Assembly: GCA_914767885.1 (NCBI GenBank)
Contig: CAJZBQ010000002.1
Location: 620,001 to 684,000 of the forward strand
DNA from: Blepharisma stoltei
Taxonomy: Eukaryota; Ciliophora; Heterotrichea; Heterotrichida; Blepharismidae
DNA: 64,000 nucleotides
Reading direction: 5' to 3'
The notes beneath the pieces are model-generated. The model was not told the DNA's origin. It did no database searches and worked only from the letters and a program-made list of their open reading frames with translations. Below, piece after piece: positions 47,701 to 55,992 of the stretch. Each line of letters starts with the position of its first letter. The first letter of the stretch is position 1. A program made the translations under genes and the position numbers.

Positions 47701-47969
47701 TTTTATAAATAACTTTTAATTCTTAAAATTAATTGGAATATCTTATAATAAAAAACTCTCGCTAGATCTTTTGAATTTTAAAGAACTTTTATTCTAAAAA
47801 CAAAATTTTACAAAACAATATTTTACAAAACAATATTTTACAAAACAATTTAATTTTACTTATAATTTTTTTGGATTTGTTTGTTCCAATTTTGGAAAAA
47901 CATGCGAAAAAAAATTTTTTTACTCGATGACAGAGGGGTTAGAAGACAAATTAAAAGGAGAGATAACAT
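44774..47969 (-). CDS. Type I membrane protein with three repeated beta domains, 902 aa
   Basis: Two insertions removed, the frame is exactly 903 codons. It begins with a signal peptide (MLSLLLICLL), then a Cys-rich segment (CAASCKEQCKSQVENCFSGC). Three related ectodomain repeats each contain VPFYQGHKDI / VPFYYGHKNI / IPFSYGHKTI, followed by IYISLNANN-like and CxYHIGVY motifs, resembling the beta-sandwich of bacterial pre-peptidase C-terminal domains. Each repeat ends with a CPS..C..ICL.C cluster. A single membrane helix (LVVCIFITALFVSVSIWYY) and a short Lys/Glu cytoplasmic tail follow. It is probably a surface protein. The three-repeat pattern is read directly; the PPC-like fold is inference. 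Confidence 0.75.
45753..45918 (-). mobile_element. Short SINE-like insertion, 166 bp
   Basis: Flanked by the 15-bp repeat TGATAAGGGCAATGC (45738-45752, 45919-45933). Read on the minus strand it starts TAATAATAAAATGCGCAGTC, recalling the AAAATGGCG starts of other insertions, and ends AAGCATATAATAAATGGG. Removal restores ICLHCPYQECYPRL in the host. It is shorter than the other families and may be a truncated copy. Confidence 0.85.
47636..47938. mobile_element. Decayed CCGTGAGCGAAC-family element in the signal-peptide region
   Basis: Left end TCCGGTGACCAAAACCATGAAAAAATCTC and right end ACTCGATGACAGAGGGG retain the family skeleton, including the AAACCATTAGAAAAATC-like spacer. Flanks are TTC (47633-47635) and TTA (47939-47941), one of which has mutated. 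Joining at TTA gives ICLLRNDASILQSHG in frame, directly after the signal-peptide core of the gene ending at 44774. Confidence 0.75.
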
Positions 47970-50900
47970 TTTATTTGAATTAAACTTCTATATAAAAATA
48001 TGCATTCTATATTTAATATAATAAATACTTTCAGATTATCAGTTGCCTTATATAGCCATACCCCTATGCAGATTATTTATCGAACAAAATGTAATGGAAG
48101 GTTGAACGATCAAGACTGACTTTCTCAAAGGGGCGAGCTGGACTTCTATACCAGAAAGCGTCAAAAAGTGGCATGCCAAAAAATGGTCGACAAGTGTGAA
48201 AAAGTTGTTAATTTTTAAATCCATTTAAATTTTCTAAAGAGCATCATATGAGTTATTAAGAATTTTATAAAGAGAATGAGTGTGCAATACAAACTTTGGG
48301 GTTTATAGAGCATTTGATCATAAACAAATTGGCATTTTTTATTTAAAAATCTACTTAATTTAGCAATAATAAAGCCATTTTAAAAATTGGAGCGTTTGCT
48401 TGTCAACTTTTTTACAATTGTCAACCATTTTTTGATATGGCACTTTTAGCACTTCCTGGATAGAGATCCAGCTCGTCCCTTTGAGAGAGTTTGTCTTGAT
48501 TGTTCAACCGTCCATTATATTTTGTTCGATAAAGAAATCGATATAGGGTATGAGCTATAATTATTTACAGTGAAAATTAAATTATAGCTAGAAATTTTTT
48601 GGTAATTATTATTTAATAGATAATCAAATTTCAATCCCAAGAATTTTTAATATGTGTTTTTTATTAGTGCTAATATTAAATAAAATTAGATTAATTTAGC
48701 TTTTTACAGATATAAACCTTATAACTAAGGCAAAATAATTTCTTTCCAAATTATAAGAATATATCATGCAATTTATTATTGAATAAATTAAATTTTTTAT
48801 AAAGTAAATTGCACAAAAGCGTTTTTTAAATCAATTCACAAGCATTTAAGTTTTACAAAAACTTCAATAAATCAAATCAATTTTACCATTTTGACTTTTG
48901 AAAATATTTATATATTTATATAAAATTTTTTTTTGACTAATTCCTCCTCATCCTTTATTGAGCGACCTGTTGCCATTTAGCCAAGGAAAGAGCTAAAGAA
49001 TTTTTGAATAAAACTATTTGAGAATGTTTTATTAATTTATTTCATAATGATAATATCAAAAATTTTGTATATAAACTTTTTTATGTCTAGTTACATGAAA
49101 TAGAGTATTATATTCTTTATGAAAGTCATAAAAAGTGACTGTAGGGTCTTGGCATGCTAAGCAAAGACAATTTTTATTGTAATAAATATACATTAATTCT
49201 TTTATGATTTTAATAACAGATTCTTTATTAACTATTTCTATATGATGCTGAAACGCATACACTTCTTTCTTTAGTTTGGTTAGAAAAAATCAAATTCGCC
49301 TAATCTGGCCAGTATATGAAATAGAAATTTCATCTTATCCAAAATTGTGCTAAATATTTTCAATGATTAAAATTTTAAAACCCTAAAGCAAAATTAAAAT
49401 TTTTTTGATTTATTAAATTAATTTTCTTTATTTATACTTAAGTATTTCTTATAATAAGCTAACTAATTGTTTTTGATTGAATGTAAAAAATGCAAATGAA
49501 ACTGACATAAACAATTTTACTTAATTTAAATCTTTTAGAATCGTTACATTTTTGTTGAAGTAGTCAAATTTTATAAAATCTCTAATCTGCTAGTTTCTGG
49601 TAATATCTATGATTTATCATTGAAATCAAGTTTAGCTGACTTGCTAATTATTAAATTTGTAATTAGCCAATCTATGCATTGAGTAAATGATCTTGATATC
49701 TCAATTCAAAGCAAAGTCTCAAAAAATTTTCTGAATAAGAATTATATAAATTCATAATATTAAGCTATTAAAACTCTATAATAGTATCTTTATTTTTATC
49801 TTTTTAGTAATAAAAATCTTAATCCCAAAGTTTAAATCTTCTCTAACTTCTGATTTAGTTATTTATTCAGCTTCATGGCTTAGAGTGCTTTACCAAAGAC
49901 TTAAGGTTACCACTTCGTAGATTAGATTTCATTTAGGATAAATTATATGATATCATGGTGACTATCTTTCATGGTCTGCATAGTGGCTACTAATAGCAAA
50001 GCCTTTTCTATCATCTTTATCATTGATAATAAAAAAATTGAGAAGCAAAGCTATTGAAAAACAATGTCCAACACCCAAAAGATTTTACAAGATTTTAGTT
50101 TTGACGCAGCAGGCTCAAAAACTCTAACTATAACTATCCATTAACAAGCAAAATCATTAGTAAAAATCTTATATTTTTTGGTAAAACTAACAATCTAATT
50201 GATATAACTCATGACTATTGAAACGAAACATTTAATATAATATAAAGCCCAAATTGTTAATTAATTAAATTGCGCATTACTTTCTATTATTTGCTAATTA
50301 GGGTTTTTAATTTCCTAAAGTATAAAAATTCTGCATAAATATTTTAAACTAAGCCCTTTCGTAAGCGAGTAAAGCAACTTGCTCAGTCTTAAGAGTGAAA
50401 TATAAAAGCTGAATAAATATAAAGTACTGATCGATTCAAAATTAGTTCACTTAGAAATATAATATTACTATTAGCAACTTCAAATGTTTTATAACTGACT
50501 CTTGAGTCTATCATTTTTAAATTTTATTTACTTAATGAAGATCATTTGATAAATTAAAAGCATTATTTTTATAATTTTAAGTACTAAAGAATTCTCTTTA
50601 GAATTGGCTATGCATATTTAGATATTTAAATTTCTAAAGATAATTTATTAGTCCCAAAAACATAAACAATCATAATTCAGTATACTGATTCTGTAATTAT
50701 TCAAAAATTTAAGAAATGAAAAAGGAAAGAAACTAAAATTAACCATGTGTCTTAGTCAGCAGATATAGATTTCGAAGTCAAAACTCAGTCTAAATATTTC
50801 TCGGTCCTTTTTTTTGAACTCAGACTTCTATTCAAGATTCTTCATTCTTCCTATCAATTTCTAGTAATAAGCAACTCTTTGTTTACTTATAGAAAGGATA

Positions 50901-51011
50901 TTATAATATTATTAAGCATCTTTAAGTTTTCTGCTATTAATTATTTATTCAAAAACATTATAAAATTGTTTTGTTCAAGCCTAAACTTGCTTTCTGAATT
51001 TATGCTGAGGC
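47970..51011. other. Gene-poor 3-kb stretch
   Basis: Beyond the long-TIR element at 48051-48559 I find no supported gene. A 68-codon minus frame at 49056-49262 (…NCLCLACQDPTVTFYDFHKEYNTLFHVTRH…) has spaced Cys and His residues but no start context or family. A single decayed element end, CCCTTTCGTAAGCGAG, lies near 50354. The rest is AT-rich. Confidence 0.5.
48051..48559. mobile_element. Element with about 150-bp terminal inverted repeats
   Basis: The left arm TATAGCCATACCCCTAT … TTTATCGAACAAAAT … GGTTGAAC … AAAGGGGCGAGCTGGA … GTGGCAT … AAAAAATGG is mirrored at the right end with moderate divergence, ending TATAGGGTATGAGCTATA. The arms are about 150 bp, the centre about 200 bp and AT-rich, with no frame of note. 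TA is present at both ends. Copies were not seen elsewhere in the window. Confidence 0.8.
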
Positions 51012-53364
51012 CTAAGGTTTTGAAACAATATTTCTTTTAAAAGATGCACTCTTTTCTAAAGGCTTTTTTATTTTTGAGTTACTTTCAAAGCAGCTGTGGC
51101 GTCTTTGCTTTATTATTTCTTTAACAGAGACTTCAAATTTTGTTAATAGCTGAACTTGTAAGTTTGAAAGAGAAGCAGTTTTCCTCATCGCATTTATATT
51201 CGGGAAATATTTTTTAAACCATTCACATCCAAGAGCTTCCTTTGCATTTGGCCTCATTTTAGGTTGAGACCTTGCAAGAAACAAAATAGCGTCTATTGCT
51301 TGCCTTGAAATGTTCTTTCAAAATTCTTTAGGAAATAATATAGAGCAATCTCTATTTCTAATTAAAGTTTCTTTTTGGGTTTTACCGGAAAAAGGTGCTC
51401 TTCCAGATAAAAGTATATACAAAACTACGCCAGCACTAAAAATATCAACTTTCGACCCATAAGGTCTTCTTTTAAGTATTTCTGGAGCGACATATCCAGG
51501 GGATCCGCAACTTTGTGTAAGATCAGCATCTATAAAGCATGCAAGCCCGAAATCACTGACTCCCCCCCCCTTTAAATTGGAACAAAATATAGGTAAAATT
51601 TCCACTTTTTTGGTAAATTAACCCCCCTTTAAATTGGAACAAAATTTAATTTTATAATAAAAAATTTTATATATATAAATCATAATTTTTATGTAAAAAG
51701 TTTTGATATAATTTAAATGTTTCTTCTTAACTAAAATTAAAAATTTAGTTGTATCCTGCTCTTGTTTAAAGAATAGAGTATAAAGAGCATCTTATTTAAA
51801 TAAATTTATTATCCTTAATTGTAAATTTTTAAAAAAATTGGGTTTTTTTGTTTTTTAAAAAAATTTTATTTTTTTAGATAAAAATGATATTTTTTATTTA
51901 AATAGCTTTGATATAAATTCAATATGAATTCTTTACAAAAATTCAAAATTTACTTATCTCTTGCTTTATTTTAAAGAATTGAGTATAAAATAACATCTTA
52001 TTTAAACAAAATTAACACTTTAATTAATAAATTTTTCTAAAATTTTTTTTTTTATTTTTTTTTTATCAATAAAAATAATAATTTTTGTGTAAATAGTTTT
52101 GATACCAATTAATAGTGGCGTATTAATTAATAATAAAATTTTAGTTATATCTTGCTTTGTTTTAAAGGATAAAGAGTAAATAGCATTTTATTAAACAAAT
52201 TTATTAATCTAATTCGATAAATTTTTGAAATTTTTTTTTTTTTTAAATTTTATATAAAATTTTTTTTTATAAAAAATTTTATAATGATTTTTTTTTTTTA
52301 AAAAATTTTCTTACCCCCCTTCAAATTGGAACAAAATTTTAAGTTCCAATTTTAAAGGGGGGGGGAGTGAGTTTTATTTTATAGTCGTTATTATCAGAAA
52401 CAAATAATATGTTTTCTAGCTTAATATCTCTATGAACAACATTTTTCGTTTGTAAATATTCAAGCACTTTTAGAAGATTTCTCATCAATTTAGCAGCATT
52501 CTCTTCAGTTAAAGGGCCTTTATTTAAAATCCTATGAAGTAAATCGCCACCTTGTGCGTAGTCAAGAACCATATGAACATGGTGTTCAGATTCATATATG
52601 CCATGAAGCTTGATTATATTCGGGTGATTCAGGGTTCTTAAAATCTCTATTTCGTTTACTAATATACCTCAAGCCTATTTTTGACTCGGGCTAATCGATG
52701 CATCGCGAAATTATTGGGGAGCTTAGCACGACAAACTTATGGAAAACTGGGCTTGCCATCTCTGAATTGTTTTACTAACAAATTTCGGTAATAATAAGTC
52801 CACAATGACGACGGGAAACATAGGGAGAGCCTATAATAGAAAATTTTTTTTGGTTTGAATTAAAGCTTTTTCTATTGACTTTACAGCGTAATCTTGGGAA
52901 GTTTCTACTTGTGTAGCTAGGTAAACCTGAGCAAAAGTTCCAGCTCCTAAGACTTTTTTAAAATCATAGTCATTTTTTATATCAGTCATTATTCCAATTT
53001 TTGATAAACAAGTAAGCCAATTGTCAAGATCATCTGGGAAATTGGTGTAAAAGTGACGGCATAATGCACCTTGGGTAACCCTGAAGCCATACTTTTTGCT
53101 TTTGCTGCCTTCTTCAATGAAAGGCTCAATTACCTTCCACTTTAGCGAAGAAACCTTCGTAAATGGCTGATTATCAGTTTTTGCTCTTAAAAAAGAAAAA
53201 TTTGATAGGCAGTAATATCGTTCTTTAAACGTATTTTTTGGTGTCAGTTCTGTCAAAAATCCTTTTATAAGTATGCTTGAATTAACTGTACAGTTTGAGT
53301 TTGATAAATCGCTTCAAAAATCAAGGTTTCCTGGCTGATCAAATAGAGCAAATATAGATAACAT
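51012..53364 (-). CDS. PH-domain protein kinase, interrupted twice
   Basis: Removing two insertions leaves exactly 456 codons. Start MLSIFALFDQPGNLDFWS at 53364 is the first Met and includes a TGA-coded Trp. Residues about 32-130 look like a PH domain (GFLTELTPKNTFKERYYCLSN … FYTNFPDDLDNWLTCLSKI). The kinase domain follows: LGAGTFAQVY (Gly loop), YAVKSIEK (Lys), NEIEILRTLNHPNIIKL, VLDYAQGGDLLHRI, HRDIKLENILF (catalytic loop), SDFGLA, GSPGYVAPEIL, DIFSAGVVLYILLSGRAPF and a terminal Arg motif. All catalytic residues are present. It resembles ciliate PH-kinases with CAMK-like catalytic domains, which are probably recruited to membranes by phosphoinositides. The C-terminal tail is basic. Confidence 0.9.
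51560..52367. mobile_element. TTTAAATTGGAAC-family element, complete, 808 bp, in the kinase DFG motif
   Basis: TGA on both sides (51557-51559, 52368-52370). Left end: CTCCCCCCCCCTTTAAATTGG, spacer GGTAAAATTTCCACTTTTTT, then a second CCCCCCTTTAAATTGGAAC. Right end: hairpin of CCCCCTTCAAATTGGAAC with TTCCAATTTTAAAGGGG, closing GGGAG. The core has about three diverged repeats of an AT-rich unit around TTTAAATAAATTTATTA and CTTGCTTTATTTTAAAG. Excision restores KIKLSDFGLACF exactly. Confidence 0.93.
52665..52833. mobile_element. Short TA-type internal eliminated sequence in the kinase gene
   Basis: TAATA is repeated at 52660-52664 and 52834-52838. The segment between contains several in-frame stops. 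Removing 174 bp joins QTKKNFLLVNEIEILRTLNHPNI, which matches the kinase alpha-C region. It lacks the C/G-run ends and long arms of the element families and looks like a simple IES. Confidence 0.75.
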
Positions 53365-53934
53365 TTTTTTTATTAAAAAATCAATTATTTTCAGTTATTA
53401 ATAGAAAGAGATAAGTCTTTCGGCTATGATAATCAAAAATACCGGAAACTATTTCCGGGAAAAACCGACGTAATAGTAAAACAATTTTTTAGCATAAATT
53501 ATTTTATATGCATTAGCTCTCCTTCTCCATAATCCTCATTCACGTCTCCTTCATCAGGCCAGCCTTTCTCATTATCCACTCCTCAAGGCTCTCTTCAAGA
53601 TAGTAAGGAACCAGTTCCTGAAGGCGAGTTTATTGCCAATCATTCAAAAACCCTCGCACTCAAGATTTTTACCGTGTAATTATGCTGCTGCCTTTATCTC
53701 GTATCATCAAATGGATTTAAAAATTTTATTTTTTTGATTTCTCTGCTGAATTTCTGGCTTGATGACTACTCCATAAAAATATTCAAATTGAATAAATAAT
53801 AAAATATAAATAATGCAATAAATAAATATCAAACTTTGCATAATTATGGATATATCACAAAAATAAGTATTTCATTTTTCTTCCATTTACAACATCTTTA
53901 AGTTTTATCTCTAATCTTGAATTATATTAATAAA
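53365..53934. other. Intergenic, with a possible small minus-strand gene
   Basis: On the minus strand, about 53516-53705, a frame reads HNYTVKILSARVFEWLAINSPSGTGSLLSWREPWGVDNEKGWPDEGDVNEDYGEGELMHIK and stops, with several TGA-coded Trp. It looks coding, but the upstream continuation (…FLNPFDDTR) is separated by an in-frame TAA and I could not place a start or intron. No family is recognised. Confidence 0.35.
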
Positions 53935-54267
53935 ATGTCGAAATATGCTTTATTAGCTGGAATGGGATTACTTTTCATTTCAGCATCAGGTAAATTCTTA
54001 ATGCGAGGAATCCGACAATATAAATTAAACAAAGCTGCAGGAAATCCTTTTGACTCTTCTAAAATCAAGACATATATGGGTGGATTCAACACTCCAATGA
54101 CACGAAAAGAAGCAGCATTAATTTTGGGAATTAAAGAAAGAAGCTCAGAAGACATCGTATTCCAAGCATATAAACGTATTATGATGCTAAATCACCCAGA
54201 CAATGGCGGATCAACATACATGGCCATGAAAATCAATGAAGCCAAAAATTTACTAACATTAAAGTAA
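53935..54267 (+). CDS. PAM18: TIM14/PAM18 J-domain protein of the mitochondrial import motor
   Basis: A 110-residue protein starting MSKYALLAGMGLLFIS; an upstream in-frame codon at 53917 is not needed. Residues 1-25 are a membrane segment, followed by a basic linker, YMGGFNTPMTRKEAALILGI, and a J domain with the HPD motif in MMLNHPDNGGSTYMAMKINEAKNLL. PAM18 anchors in the mitochondrial inner membrane and stimulates the ATPase of mtHsp70 at the TIM23 channel. Length, order and the HPDxGGS signature are all typical. No introns, no TGA. The next gene begins only 22 bp downstream on the same strand. Confidence 0.9.
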   Translation: MSKYALLAGMGLLFISASGKFLMRGIRQYKLNKAAGNPFDSSKIKTYMGGFNTPMTRKEAALILGIKERSSEDIVFQAYKRIMMLNHPDNGGSTYMAMKINEAKNLLTLK

Positions 54268-54289
54268 TTTTCCATTTACATAATTTAAT

Positions 54290-55806
54290 ATGGCAAATAT
54301 TCCTTATTATGCAGTATAAATAAAATGGTGACGCTGATGGAAGATGGACTCTGAGGTGACACTTCATGATAGAGTAGTAGACAGTTGAGAGAGGTGGCGT
54401 TACTTCTCCTTGGACTCTCTCAAAAGGAAGCCTGCCCAAAGCAGGGTGTTTTGTTTTCCCCGAGGGTTTTCCCTGTCCCTGCCAGATGGGCATATACATT
54501 AAAATGGCGGCACATGTCAGCATGCCCACTTGGCGCAGCAGTCCAGACCTTATGGCTACCGCAAACTGGGATGGACTACGAGCTGAGAATCAAGTGCAAG
54601 CTCAAGAGGTGTGTATCTGGGTAGGTTTTGGCTGCTTTCGCTTTCCTGTGGTTGGAAATGGAGGTGCTCAAAACGTCCTTTGGATCCGAGGACCTATGGG
54701 CATCCTCGCCGAGAAACTGGGGGTTTCGGCTCAGCCTCAGAGGAGTAGTCTTTTTTCTGTAGCTGCCGAAGAAAAGCAGTTCGAACCCGATAGATTCCAA
54801 GGAGCTGATCCTTAGAATCAAGCTACTCCAATCGCCTGCAGCCGCAGAAATCCGTAAGCCGCCCACTCAAGACTGAAGCCACAAGGCAAGGAGGAGACAG
54901 AAGATACTGGAAGGGCACTCGCAAGAGGGATAGACCCTCTTGGCTGGAGTCGAAAAGCGGTAGAACCTTCCGTACGGGAGGTCTTTGGTGACTGCGTCAC
55001 CAATATGGCTAGCGCCTGACTTTAATAATCCTAATCCCTGCCAGATTGGCTTTACATGTTTTGCCTGCCACATGATCTTTCCTCATCGGGACTATCCGGT
55101 GCTATCTAGGAGAGGCTCTGTCCAAGGCGAGCTAATCCCCCTGGAATAATGATTCAGGTCGGAAATCCAAAAGGGTCGCCATGCCACTTTTGGAGCCGAG
55201 AAGGGGTAATGGTCAGCGCCTTCGGAGCACTTATGGTTGTACTTAACTAACTAAGAACTATCTTATTATATCGTCCCTCCATGCATTCCAATTCGTAAAA
55301 AAATAGTTGATGCCCAAACAGAGCTTTATAGGTCCCAAAAGAAACTTTTATATGAAGAACCTCCAATAATGATTTCTTATTATAAGAGCTTTATATCAAG
55401 AAAAAGTATTGAATTTTTTTTCGAAAATGTATTGAGACCAATGGAGTTATTTACTGATATAGAGACTTATAAAAAGAAAGAGGCTTTTTACAACCTTTAT
55501 CACATTAAAACTTATATGCACATGGTCATAAAAGCACTCATTTGTGGGGTAGGAGCTTATTTTTCAATCAAAGTAGACCCTGAGTGGCTTTGGAAATACA
55601 AACTTATTTATATTCCGTATTTTCCTATTAAAGATCTCGTAAAAAGATTTGCGATAATCGCAGTTACTGGATTTTTTTATAAACAGTCTTATAGATTGGT
55701 GCCATGGGTAATTTGTTTGTGGTATCCAAATATTCTTGCTGACTTGCAGATTGGAAGTGACTTTGAGTTAGGGTACTGGACGCAGAAATTTGTTAAAGGA
55801 ATTTAA
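54290..55806 (+). CDS. Hypothetical protein, 185 aa, with a SINE-like insertion after codon 7
   Basis: ATG at 54290 (MANIPYY) is separated from the rest of the frame by a 951-bp insertion. Joining 54290-54310 with 55270-55806 gives MANIPYYIVPPCIPIRKKIVDAQTEL… to KFVKGI and TAA, 186 codons. The protein has two hydrophobic segments (MHMVIKALICGVGAYFSI and RFAIIAVTGFFYKQSYRLVPWVICLWY) and aromatic-rich surroundings. Closeness to PAM18 is suggestive of a mitochondrial membrane protein, but I recognise no family. Confidence 0.7.
54311..55261 (+). mobile_element. SINE-like insertion, family S4, carrying a nested second SINE
   Basis: Flanked by CTTATTAT (54303-54310, 55262-55269). Outer sequence on both sides of the nested element matches 42802-43126 (TGACGCTGATGG-type start, CCTGCCAGATTGGC, TCGGGACTATCCGG). 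The 3' part ends in TTAACTAACTAAGAACT. Frames inside are not genes. Its removal restores the 185-aa host gene. Confidence 0.85.
54492..55035 (+). mobile_element. Nested SINE-like insertion, family S3
   Basis: Flanked by CCCTGCCAGATGGGC (54477-54491) and CCCTGCCAGATTGGC (55036-55050). It starts ATATACATTAAAATGGCGG and ends TTTAATAATCCTAAT. It contains GAGAAACTGGGGGTTTCGGCTCAG, matching GAGAAACTGGGAGTTTCGACCCAG in the insertion at 57761-58211, and a B-box-like AGTTCGAACCC near 54779. Confidence 0.85.
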
Positions 55807-55992
55807 GTTAAAATTGCAAATTAATTTTTTTTGTCTAAAACTGCAACTATAGCTGTTAAAACTTCTTCTAGACTTATACAAACTTTGGAAGAATCTACAT
55901 ATGGCTGGATTTCTATGCTTTTTAATATAAATTTTTAATTGAAAACTTCAATAATATTATTTATTACTAAAACTTTTATCATCTGTATTCAT

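Noticed and set aside
54385-55073. Several frames of 60-110 codons on both strands
   Set aside because: All fall within the nested SINE-like elements and have no homology or shared register between copies.
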